Assembly (NCBI GenBank): GCA_030142905.1
Contig: JASJOG010000348.1
Span: 124,001 to 188,000 of the forward strand
DNA from: Heliopora coerulea
Taxonomy: Eukaryota; Cnidaria; Anthozoa; Scleralcyonacea; Helioporidae
Direction: 5' to 3'
Length of the DNA stretch: 64,000 bases
Shown: in pieces, positions 11,745 to 24,000 of the stretch
Layout: the number at the start of each line of letters is the position of its first letter
Position numbering within the stretch: the first letter of the stretch is position 1
Position numbers and translations under genes: made by a program
Notes under the pieces: model-generated
Told to the model about the DNA's origin: nothing
The model's database searches: none
The model's input: only the letters and a program-made list of their open reading frames with translations

Positions 11745-14394
11745 AAATATTAGTATAGGTAATAACATGGCTTGGAGTACAATTTGGAAAAAACACCCTA
11801 GATTGAGTTTTTCAAAGACTGTCAAAATAGCACGAGTCCGAAGGAGGAGTGGTATTTGAGGTCTTTGAAAAACTGACTAGCAGGGATGTAGTCGTACGGC
11901 AACGCGGAATAACGGCGTTATCTTTCCTAAAATTTTAAATGACAAACGTTACATTTCCTAAAAGTTTGAATGACAAGGGTAATACTTCGTAAGATGTTAA
12001 GGGACATCATGCTGCACTATAAATAAATAGGGGCGCGTAAATATTAATAAACAGTAAACTAAACTGGAGTGCATAGGGAGAGCTGAGATTGGTATTTAAC
12101 ATGACATTAGTGTATTGGTATATGTGTTGTCTCTAGATATGATTTTATAAGGTTGAAAAGCTACATTTGTTGGGTTGAAACGCTGAGGTTAATCAGTGTG
12201 AACAGCGTTACCTTTCCGAAGATTTTATGACTTCACCACTGGTGACGAGTGCGTGTTTGTCCAAACTGCGCGAGAAATCATGCTAATACTAATTAACAAC
12301 ATACAAAAGTCATACATCATGTCATACAAAGAGTCATGCAATCATGAAAACAGTTATACAGTGCCAAAATAGGTAATTTGGTGCTATTGTTCAGTTTGAC
12401 TCTACCAAGCATTGCAGGTTTTTTTCCGGGTACTCCGGTTTCCTCCTGTAGTAACACTGGACCCATGAGGGGTGGCCCTTACTGGACTTCTAAGGAGAGC
12501 AGCTCGGATAGCTGATAGGGTAATCCAGTATAAATAAAGACACTTTACCTCTACCTTTGGTGAAGAGTTCTTAGTGTCACAGTTGTTATCATAATTAAAC
12601 ATTGTATACAGTTGCTTGATTATTCACTGATTGCATTCCAGTTTGTAAATTCATTTAAACTACAAATGGAACCATCACGTTGCTTTCATTGAAAAATTAG
12701 TGGCTCAACGTTTTTTCATGCGTAACCCTTTCAGCTAACAGGCGTCTTCTCTGACTTTACTCTGGCGTCAGCCAGAGTAAAATGGTAGATTAAACAATAT
12801 TCAGACAGAATGCAGTTAACTCACACGAGTTAGACTCTTTCCTGTGCAAAGGTCTCTGTTTTGCGTTAATCTGGGGTTAGCAAGAGTAAAATAACAGATG
12901 ATACATCAAGACAGAAAGGAGTTAATTCAGATGAACTAAATTCTTTCCTGTCCAGAAGTCTCAATTCGGAGTTAATGAGGGGTTAGCAAGAGTGAAATAG
13001 TCGAAGATATATCCGGACAGAAAGAAATTAATGAAAAGTCACTTCTTAAGTCTTAAACTCTTGTTCTTTCCTTTCATTTTCATTTTGTAGAAATATAGAA
13101 TGTTTTATGGGAAGTGAGGCCGTACCATTTGCGCGCGAGTTGGAGATGAATCAAAAATCGAACGAGTGACATTCCTGATAAAAGCCAGCGAGTACACAAA
13201 TATTGTACAAAAGTACTTTCCTTGGAGTAATTTGTCTAATTTTATACGTACTGCAATTTTTATACTGATGAACAATTGTAGAAAAATTGTTTCGCGATTC
13301 TGATTGGCTCGAAAATTTCCAAACTTTTTCATGCGGTCAATTTTATCGTCGAATATCATTTGGTGGGAAGTAATATTTGAAACACGAGTTGGTGTTCTTC
13401 CTCCAATTTCCAAAGACAGAAAAACGTGTTTAAGAACGAGGCAAAGCCGAACCGAGGACCACGTACGAGACTGAAACTGGCGTCCAAAAAGTCCTCGAAA
13501 TCCACCATTCTTCGCTTCGCTTTTTGATTGACAGTCAACATTCCAGTTATTACAAAGTTGATCAGTACCATAAACTTATTACCATAGACCACAGGGTTCA
13601 GTGATACCTTCCCGCTTACAAACCCGCTAGGGGGCCCGGAGATGCGGATGAAAAAAGAATTCCTCGTTTAAAATTGAAAATTATCTCCACCATGTCAAAT
13701 CTGTAAAGAAAAAGAAAAAAAAAGCTGGCAAGTTACGTTATTGATTACACTTCATGTCCATTTCACCGATTTTACGTGGACAAATAGCTATGCATGGAGT
13801 GAGAAGAAAAGTTATATTAACTGGGCAGAAGTAGTCGGGGGAAAAACAAAACAAAATTAATCCAATATTTACGAGCGAATTGGCTTACCTATCCAGAAAT
13901 TGCGTAATCAAACACTGATATACCAAAAAATCAGTCAGGATCGAAGAAAATTCTTTTGATCGAAATACTTAAGATCCTAATTTTCAGGGCTGATTTTCTC
14001 TCTTATGGTAAACTTTTCAGAATTCAATTATTTTACCCTATGAAACAGAAGGTTTCCGTTTTTGTCTTGAAAATTCTTCAAAAAAATTACCAAATCCAAG
14101 ATTTCACTCCGCATACTCTATTGGCCACCTTTAGTCAATTTCGTACTCAAACCCTTCGTTGGCTCGGTGTGGGAAATTCCCCGTGATATAATACATAGCT
14201 ATATGTGTACATATACCCTGTATAACGAGAGAAAGCGAAAGTGACTTTCAGTTATTTACCTAGGAAGCGGTGTCATTGTTTTCACATTTCATCAAGACAT
14301 TGGCCACATGGAGACTAGTCTGGGACAGCAATACCATAAATCCTTCCTTGTTTCGACCAGAATTTGTAACGAAGGTTCTTTCTGAGCTTTGCAA
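11745..14394. other. Intergenic FMO copy 2 to RBCK1-like gene
   Basis: There is no coding evidence. 12410-12560 carries a stretch with CCGGTTTCCTCCTGTAGTAA that looks like a common dispersed repeat. 12740-13035 is a diverged tandem repeat, listed separately. The 14.2-14.39 kb stretch should be the promoter/5' UTR of the + strand ubiquitin ligase gene; an in-frame TGA lies just upstream of its ATG. Confidence 0.45.
12740..13035. repeat. Diverged tandem repeat (~3 copies)
   Basis: Three copies of a roughly 93-118 bp unit are recognisable by GTTAGCAAGAGTAAAAT and GGACAGAAAG..TTAAT motifs, anchored at about 12769, 12887 and 12980. Related GTTAGCCAGAGTAAAG pieces occur at 33.25 and 33.55 kb inside short inverted-repeat elements. 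The array may therefore have grown from a MITE-like sequence. Confidence 0.5.
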
Positions 14395-17300
14395 ATGGCC
14401 AAAGCGATAAACCCGACTCTTCTCTCTTCCACAGTACCTCCGCCAAACAATAGCCCTTCGCAGGTATTACTCGCGTCGTGTCGAGCCAGTCTCCGGATAC
14501 TGAGAAATCAAAAGTGGGAGCCGGTTTTAGATTCGAATGTTTTCAAACTACAACTGGTCAGACTAAGTGGTGGACGCTTCACTTTGTTGGTGATGAACGA
14601 ACTAACGGTAAGGTCCTGAATTAGCTGGCATTCGGTTACTATTACACAGAAGTCAGAGGTCTATCTCGTACGGTCTTGAAGTAAACGTTCCCCAAAGTCT
14701 TGAGTATATTGTGACATAAACCTTATCTATGAGTACGTTATACAGTGCGTGGGAACTGTGGCGTGACATGTAACTTACCTGTCGAATTATCTGGCATTCT
14801 GGTATGAAAGGCATTTGACTAATTTCATGTCTTGTTATCTGAACGTGATCAAAATTATACAGTGTTTTGTCTCCCAAAGTGCCCAATCTACATCACTGTA
14901 ATAACTTAATTATAGCACACAATAAATAAGTTTTAAAACATTATTTTGACAGTAGAGATGTTCATACAAAACCTGGAGGGATAATACTTCTATTCTTTTA
15001 CTCAAGCTACTGTCAGACAATTTTACTTGTCAGGGGGGGAGCTCCCACAGGGAAATAGTTAGAGCATGGTTTCCATATAGTTGTAATTGTTGTTGTTCAT
15101 TCAGTGACTGTCAGAAATTCCCTTACAACAGTTGTGTTTCCTTATAGTTATAATTCTTGTAATTTAGCCACAGATTTCCCTCTAGTTCTCAGGACATCTC
15201 GGTTTAGTGATTGCTAATTCATGTTGAAACTGTGTTCGGAGGTCATTTGGAAAAAATTAGACCTGGGTGAGAGCAACAATTTTGCTAGGGACACACTGTC
15301 ATAAAACATTCCTCACATTAAAACACCAGATGTAAATGGCACAGTTAAGTCGATGGTTACTAGAACAACACCAAAATGTGTTCCTGCTTTCCTTAGCAAG
15401 GATTTGCATAAAAACCAAGGAGGAGGAAACATAAAATGATTGCTTTTTAGCTGCAGAATACAACCAAAGATCTTTGGAAGGTGGCTGAGTACATCCCAGC
15501 ATTATCCATGAATCACTTGTCAGTTAAACTCTATGTTTGACTCATCATTATATGCATAAAAATCCTGTGGCTGTGGTCTTGTAAACACGTGCAGTTAACC
15601 ATAACTTTTGATGTTCACTGGTTATTTAGAAATGTTTTATATTTTATATAAAACATAAAATATTATCCTGTGACTGTGGTCTTGTAAACATGTGAAATAG
15701 ACAACAACTTTTGATGTTCATTGGTTATTTAGCATCATGTGACACTTATCTGTTGCAGATGGTGATGAGTGTTTCAATTAAATGCTGATTTGTTGGCAAC
15801 TGTTGTAATTGTTGTCAAAGTTGAACCTGATTCAACACTACAACAGTTGCTGACTGATTGCCAATATAATTACAAAAATTAAACTTGCATTTCCATTAAG
15901 TTGTAATTGTTGTAAGACTTGATTGCGGACAATCGCCTACTGAATTACAACAATTACAACTATATGGAAACCAGGTTTAAACATGAATAATATTTATGGA
16001 AAAAAAGAAACTTTTTACTTTCAGTACTTGAACTTGAAAATACAGTTTATTGTACTAAAATATGAGAACTACTAGTCACTGGGCTACTCCTATTTAAAGA
16101 GGTTTTGAAAAGATAAGTAAAGGAATAAATATTAAGATTCCATTGATCAATAGTTGAGGCATGTACATCCATTTGATCAGTAAACTGTTATCCCACCAAT
16201 CATGATAGTTCCTTCATTTGGTTAATCTTGTATTTTATTTTATTTTCCCACCATCAGTCAGCATAGAGTTTTACTTTACATTCCTCCCTGACTATCTTGT
16301 TTTTCCATAATCGATCATGGACAATCAACCAGCTATAGACAAGCTACATATGATTGTTTAAATCTCGCCATGCAAATATGATTTTTTAAATCTCACCATA
16401 CTACATCCCTTGATGACTTTAAAATTCTTTCCTCTTGTTCTTCACCTTCCAAACTTCTCATAAGGGAAAGGCTCTTGATTTCTAAAGTTAAACCCTCTTT
16501 GAATGGCAATCTCAGCTCCATTCCCTTGTCTTTGTTCTAATTTTCTCTTCTTTATTTCCACCACTACATAGCTTGTAATTTGATAGGTTCATTCATTTAT
16601 ATATATTCACTGTTTTGTAATAATATTCCTCACTCTGATGATGTTGTGAGATGTGATGAAACATTAGTTAGTTTAATAAATCTTATTACGTGGTTTTGTT
16701 CTGTGTTTTGTGCTGGGCTTTGATATTCATCCTGAGATATCACAACATTGTAACATTTTATGTTTGCTAACAAACAAAGTTAATTTAACCGAACAAAATA
16801 TAAAAATTAATAAAAAACATCAGTTGATATTATATTCATTTGACATAATTCAGGGCTTGGCTACCAGGTGATGCCTTTTGGCTTGGAAATTTTAAATGTC
16901 ACCGGCCCAGGGATAGTCAGTGAAAAATTTGAGGTTGATTACTGAAGATTGTCTGTCTGACTTCTGACCTTGATGTTGTGGCAATACTAAAAATTTTTTG
17001 AGGGAGAGATCCATAAGCAAACATGTTTGCTTTAGATTGAAATTTTCATACTGACCAAAAGACCAAATATCAAGTCTATTTTAATGTATGGAGGGAGCAA
17101 ACTACATTAGGTTCATGTCAAACATATTATTTGGCTTTTGAATCATTTTCTTTCCCATTTTTCACAATGTTTTAGTCTTTAGAAGTTTCTGTCTGCCTTA
17201 CCCCATAACTTGTTTCCTTAACGTCCAGTTTCCTCCTATAAAACATTCATTTGTCATTCTTTATGCTATTAGCTTCAAAGAAAAGCACCAATAGTGTTCC

Positions 17301-20300
17301 AGTACAATTTATTTTTCTGTATTTTGCAATGTGGGTACCTGTTACTCCTTAATTTTTATTGAAATTGCTATGAATACTTCCTCGCCATGATATACTGGTC
17401 TGGTGTGAAAGGCATATTTCATGGGAGAGCACTATTACTTGTATGTCATACCCATTCCATTTTAATCGGTCAGCAACCAATCGGTGTTCATCATTTTGGC
17501 TGTGGGCCTCAAAACAAGCTCAGCCATGTCATTGTAATTAATGTTGTTATCTGCTAAATCGTACATGACATTATCCTTCTCTTTCCAGATCAAAGTGGTA
17601 ATTTCTCTTCGATACAACACCGTGTTTAAAGTGATCAGGAGTAACTTCTTTAGCTTGTTGGATAATGGTGTTACTGTTTGGGGTTTTGAAATTGCTGGTC
17701 AAACATCGGATGCACAAACGTTTGCGATAGTGGTGCAGAACACTCTGGCTTCGTTGAAAGGTTTGTTGAAACTGGTTTTTTTTTCTCTGGAGTTTTTGTA
17801 ATGATTAGGTATGTCTATACTGTAGATTGCTTTAACTAGAGTTTCATCAAAGTAGAAAGCAATGCAGTGCCTTTATATTTTTCACTAGTTAGCGCTAGAA
17901 TATTTTACTCTTCAAGAAGTGAGGGCAGAATAAAATTAATAGAACGACCTCGTAATAACTACTGCGTTGACGGGCACACCACGTCTGCGCATGCATAACG
18001 ACCTTTTAAGTCAGATGGTCGTGCATTATATTACCTCCCAAATTACGTCACACTATGCATGGTGACATCAGCACATACATGATAACCTTTTTTATCTTTG
18101 TCAACACATGCCTGATGACCTTTAGTGTGACGTCAGCCCATCCATATTAACCTTCCATGTCACTTAAACATGTCAACACATGCATGATGACATCTCATAT
18201 CCCAACCATATTAACCTTCCATGTCACTTAAACATGTTAACACATGCATGATGACATCTCATATCCCATCCATATTAACCTTCCATGTCACTTAAACATG
18301 TTAACACATGCATGATGACATCTCATATCCCAACCATATTAACCTTCCATGTCACTTAAACATGTTAACACATGCATGATGACATCTCATATCCCATCCA
18401 TATTAACCTTCCATGTCACTTAAACATGTTAACACATGCATGATGACATCTCATATCCCAACCATATTAACCTTCCATGTCACTTAAACATGTTAACACA
18501 TGCATGATGACATCTCATATCCCATCCATATTAACCTTCCATGTCACTTAAACATGTCAACACATGCATGATGACATCTCATATCCCAACCATATTAACC
18601 TTCCATGTCACTTAAACATGTCAACACATGCATGATGACATCTCATATCCCAACCATATTAACCTTCCATGTCACTTAAACATGTCAACACATGCATGAT
18701 GACATCTCATATCCCATCGATATTAACCTTCCATGTCACTTAAACATGTTAACACATGCATGATGACATCTCATATCCCAACCATATTAACCTTCCATGT
18801 CACTTAAACATGTCAACACATGCATGATGACATCTCATATCCCAACCATATTAACCTTCCATGTCACTTAAACATGTCAACACATGCATGATGACATCTC
18901 ATATCCCATCGATATTAACCTTCCATGTCACTTAAACATGTTAACACATGCATGATGACATCTCATATCCCAACCATATTAACCTTCCATGTCACTTAAA
19001 CATGTTAACACATGCATGATGACATCTCATATCCCATCCATATTAACCTTCCATGTCACTTAAACATGTCAACACATGCATGATGACATCTCATATCCCA
19101 ACCATATTAACCTTCCATGTCACTTAAACATGTTAACACATGCATGATGACATCTCATATCCCATTGATATTAACCTTCCATGTCACTTAAACATGTTAA
19201 CACATGCATGATGACATCTCATATCCCAACCATATTAACCTTCCATGTCACTTAAACATGTTAATACATGCATGATGACATCTCATATCCCAACCATACT
19301 AACCTTCCATGTCACTTAAACACATGCATGATAACATCTCATATCACATAAGCTCATAAATGATATGAGCCTCTTAGGTCACGTCATTACATGCATAATA
19401 ACCACCTACGTCACATCAGCTCGTGTATGATAATTTCGTAAGTTACGTCAACGCATGCATGATAGATAACCTCTATCGTCACGTCAACTTATACATGTCA
19501 TAATGACCTCTTACATCACGTTAACAGGTGCATGATGACCTTTTACGTCATGTCAGCACATGCATGACAGACTAGCTTTGCACGTCACGTCAGCACGTGC
19601 ATGATAATCTCTTACGTCGCATAAACACGTGTACGATTACTCTTACGTCACGTCAACGCATGCGTGATGACCTTATTAAGTCACGTTGGTACATGCATGA
19701 CCTAACGTTATCTAGTGCATAATAACCTGTTAAGTAACGTCAACTTATGCATGATGACCTACGACGACACGTCAACACGTGCATGATAAACTCTTGTGTA
19801 ACGTCAGCTCGTGGATGATAACCTGTTACGTAATTTCATCTCACGCATGGTAACTTCTTAAGTAATTTCGGCATATGCATGAAAACATTTTGTTTACACC
19901 GATAATATCAACAGATAATACCTTAGTAGCCGTAGATGAGAGAGGAACTGCGTAGAAGTGTATGCAGAATTAGTCCTTATGCGGAAACCAATGTCGGTGC
20001 GACACAAATTTAAACAAATCTCTGCGTTGAAGTGCGTAACATATATTTCAAGCGTTCTTCTCAGTTCTGGTTTCCTTTAAGTTATGTTAGGAAACGACCT
20101 GAAAAACTTATTGTAGTTGATAATTTCATCTGTTGACTGTGTATCACTATTGGTTAATCCTTTTAGAGTCGCATTCCAGTATAGGCCCCAGAACACCCTC
20201 AGGAGGGCATCAGACTTTACCAAGGCCGCAGAATACTGCTTGGCAGGAACGGAAGGGCGATCAGCAGTTTTACTTAAGTATGTCAAACTTCCTTACAGTA

Positions 20301-20944
20301 CCAGTGAAAAAATGCATGATTGATTGGTTCGTTCTTACGTTTTTTCACTTTTTATCCGTTCATTAGTTTGCCATCCATCCGTCCTTCTATCCGTCCCGTT
20401 TGTTCATCATCATAATAATAATAATAACAATAATGATAATAATAACAAAAATAATAATAATAACATGTACATGTTTTGTCTCGGTGCAATAAAAGGGCTA
20501 CATCAAATATCCGGTCCAGTACCACAGATTTGCTTGCCAGTTGTTTGACCTTAACCGGTTGAGCATATTCCTTTTGGGCTGGCACTCCGTGCATCTCTGA
20601 TCATGGATGGGAGTAGTGGGGGAACATCACGGCTAGGTGTTGGGAGGGAAGTTTGTGGTTGATATCTTCATACTGGGATACTAGGGTGGATTGATCAAAC
20701 ATAAGCTTCTCTCATCCAGGGACCATTTTAGCGAGATGGGCTACCCGACCTGGAGGTGTTCCTAATAGGGCCTCACCTGCAAGGTCATGCGTTGTTTTCT
20801 TTTAGTTACACCATATCTCGCACATTTGGCTGTGATTCATGTACCTGGTGCACCCTTATCAGACTGGTTGTCATGATGGGCATATTGGGCTTCGTATATT
20901 TGTACCCCAGCGTCACTTTGATGGCGTGGTGCTCCTCTCACATC

Positions 20945-21021
<77 letters not shown>

Positions 21022-24000
21022 TATAATAATAATAATAATAACAACTCTTTATTTACCGAGGATATAACAAGTAAAGCATAGCTTCCCTCGTTCGTTTCCT
21101 TCCCTACCTTTGTCAGCCCTGACGAAAATTTCGCATGTCATTTCACGTGTGAAGAACATATGGAAAGGAAATTTTCACTTAACATATGAAGTGGGCGTGT
21201 TTTCAAATACGAAGTACCTAATTCACATATGAAATGAACTGGTTCATAATTTCACATGTGAAATGTTGGTATACGAAACAAGTATTGTATATATGAAATG
21301 GAACATTCACATACGAAATTTTCATTTCACATATGGGATTCAAATATGGAATACCCAATTCACTCGAGGAATGAACTGGCTCAAAACTTCACATGTGAAA
21401 TCTTGGTGTACGAAACACGTATTTCACATATGAAATGGAACATTGGTATATGGAAATTAATTTCACATATGAAATTTTGATTTCACATATAGAATCGAAA
21501 CAATTCCCGTATGAAGTATCATCTTCATATGTGAAATTGCATGTGAAATATTTGTAAGGGTGACCTAAAGCAATGGGAAAACGTTTGTTGTTTCTGTTCA
21601 ATAATTAGACCATAAGCTTGAAATTCCAGTTCCGAGCGGGTTCATGTTCCTACCGTCATTAGGGACCTTAAGCATCCGACGTTCTTGAGTCACGGACGGC
21701 AACCGGAAGATTTCATAAACAACTGGTTTTGAATTCTGGACACTATATTCTTTCAATCAAATTTTTCATCCAAATAAAGATGGTGAATAGCTTAAAAATC
21801 CCAGGAGAGATCATAGCATCTCTTAACCAGCGAGTCAGCGACAAAATTAACTGATAGGTGTTGACGTTCTGGGAGTAAACGACGTCTTTAGAACGTGGAA
21901 ACGCTGTTAGTGACGTCTACCTACAACGAAAACGGCGTTTTAGAGGTTCGACTACGCCCTTGGGGTGAGAAATTATTCGTTGTCTTTGTTTTGCATGAAA
22001 CGTTCTATGGGAAAAAAAAACCGCCCGTGGATTAAAAACGTCCGTTGCTTAAGCTCTCTACTTCCTGTTAAGCGCGAACCTCCGCTCTTACGTTATGTTA
22101 AGTTTACGTTAAGCTAATTTAAGTTTCAATATATCAATGGAAACTCAGAAAATGTTTATATCCTTCAAAGTTACAGTACAGTAGTTTACGTAGTTTTTTC
22201 TTGTGTTGGTTTCTTTTGTATTAGATAATATTTGCTTGACCCTCAGTGATGCTATCAGCAGAGGAAACGAGAAGTTTGCCAGTGACTTAGCGCGCCAGTT
22301 GGCGTCACATAAAGCGATGGTCAGAATAAAACTGGATGAACCTGAAAAGGATGAGTTGTCAAGATTAACACAGGATAACAAAATAAAGTAAGTATTCTGT
22401 ATTTCAACTGGGTGCACCGGATAAACTTGCCAGACTGTGAATTTCTTTCGGAATTTGATATTTGGCAGGTCGCTGGATATTTAATTCCTTTTTGGAAATA
22501 TTTTAAGGTGCGAGATCAAATCCCGTTCGAGTCAACATTTTTCAGTTGACCTAGGCAGTGTCAGAATATCATGAAACGATTTCTGTTCATGTATATCTCT
22601 GAGGATGATTCTTAAGCTGTAAACCCTTCGTCTTTTTGTTAGTCTAAAAGTTCAAGTGGAGGATAAAGAATCTCTTGGCTCCCATTTCCGACTGGAAGTT
22701 ACTCCACAAATTACAATCAACCAGCTGAAACAAATGGTATAACGCTAACCTAATATGTTTGTTTACGTTGCACATTATTTATAGTACCGATCCATGCAAG
22801 TTATTGTCAGTTGTGGCGCCAGGAATTCCCCGACGCAGGGGCTAGAACCTTAGGGGCTAAGACCACGCCTCCTTTATAATTTCATTATTTGAAGGTCGAA
22901 AACATCTCGTTATTTTTTGCAAGAATAATCGCAACAACCGACTAGAAACAGTTTACTTTTAGATTTAACTAGAAGATAAGAGTCTGTTTTCTTTCTTGGC
23001 TAAATCAATCACAACTGCTCATAGTTTGTGCAATATGTAAATGTGTTCATAAGTGAATATTCCCCAACGATATTGTTAATTTTCCCGACGGGGGGCTGTA
23101 GCCCTCTCTGCCCCCCCGTCCGACGACACTGCAAAAGTTGAAACAACTCCGACGCTCACAGGCGTTCATTAAACGTAGGTGAAAGATCTTCAAACTGGTT
23201 AGGTAGATGGATAAAGGATCGATTTAAACCAAAAATAAACTGAGGTCTCTAAAACGTTGGCAAGAGTTGCAGCAGACGGAAAGCGAGTTCTTAAAAATAT
23301 CAGAGCCCAGCACAGCACACGAATAAAAACCATAATTTGAAAGCTTAGTATTTATTCTAACGTATGTATCGTTGCTTACAGCTGCAACATCTTTAGGCAC
23401 AATAATTGATATGAAGTGATATACTAAGTGTATGGTTACAAGCAGGATGTTAATCAAATGATTACCGTAAATGATCGATTAAGCGCCGCGGTGCTTATTT
23501 GCATTTTTCCAGTTAAAGATGCGGCGTTTATTTGAGAGCGGCGCTTATTTCAAAGACGGGTAAAACATTTAGTGTAATATATTGAGAATAAAGAAGGCAC
23601 GTATTATTGTCAGGCACGTCCCTATAGAACTTTCAAGTCTAATTGATTATTTTCTGAAGGCGGACGAATCAAATAGCGTCTTAGCTGAAGTTACGGGGAA
23701 GAGAAAGCGCGAGGTTGGGTTGGTGGTTCCCGCAAAGTTTACAGGATACACCGTAAATCGACGACATGCACAGGTGTTAGACTCAGAGTTGAGCAAGAAG
23801 GAGGAGAAACTGATTTATAAACCTAGAATTATTATACGAACCCAATTGTAAGAGATATCATGCATTAAAACTTTAGAACTCTCGAATTGGTCGTGATCTC
23901 CTTTCTCAATCATGTTATGATATCTCGGTGCAGCGTTTATTTATAAATCCTCAAATTGGCGCCGCGGCGCTAATTCGAGAGCGGCGCTTATTCGGTTAGC

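Noticed and set aside
18143..19320. CRISPR-like array
   Set aside because: There are no unique spacers; whole 64-bp units repeat without gaps in a eukaryotic intron.
20756..21081. Poly-Ile and poly-Asn proteins
   Set aside because: They are translations of an ATA microsatellite.
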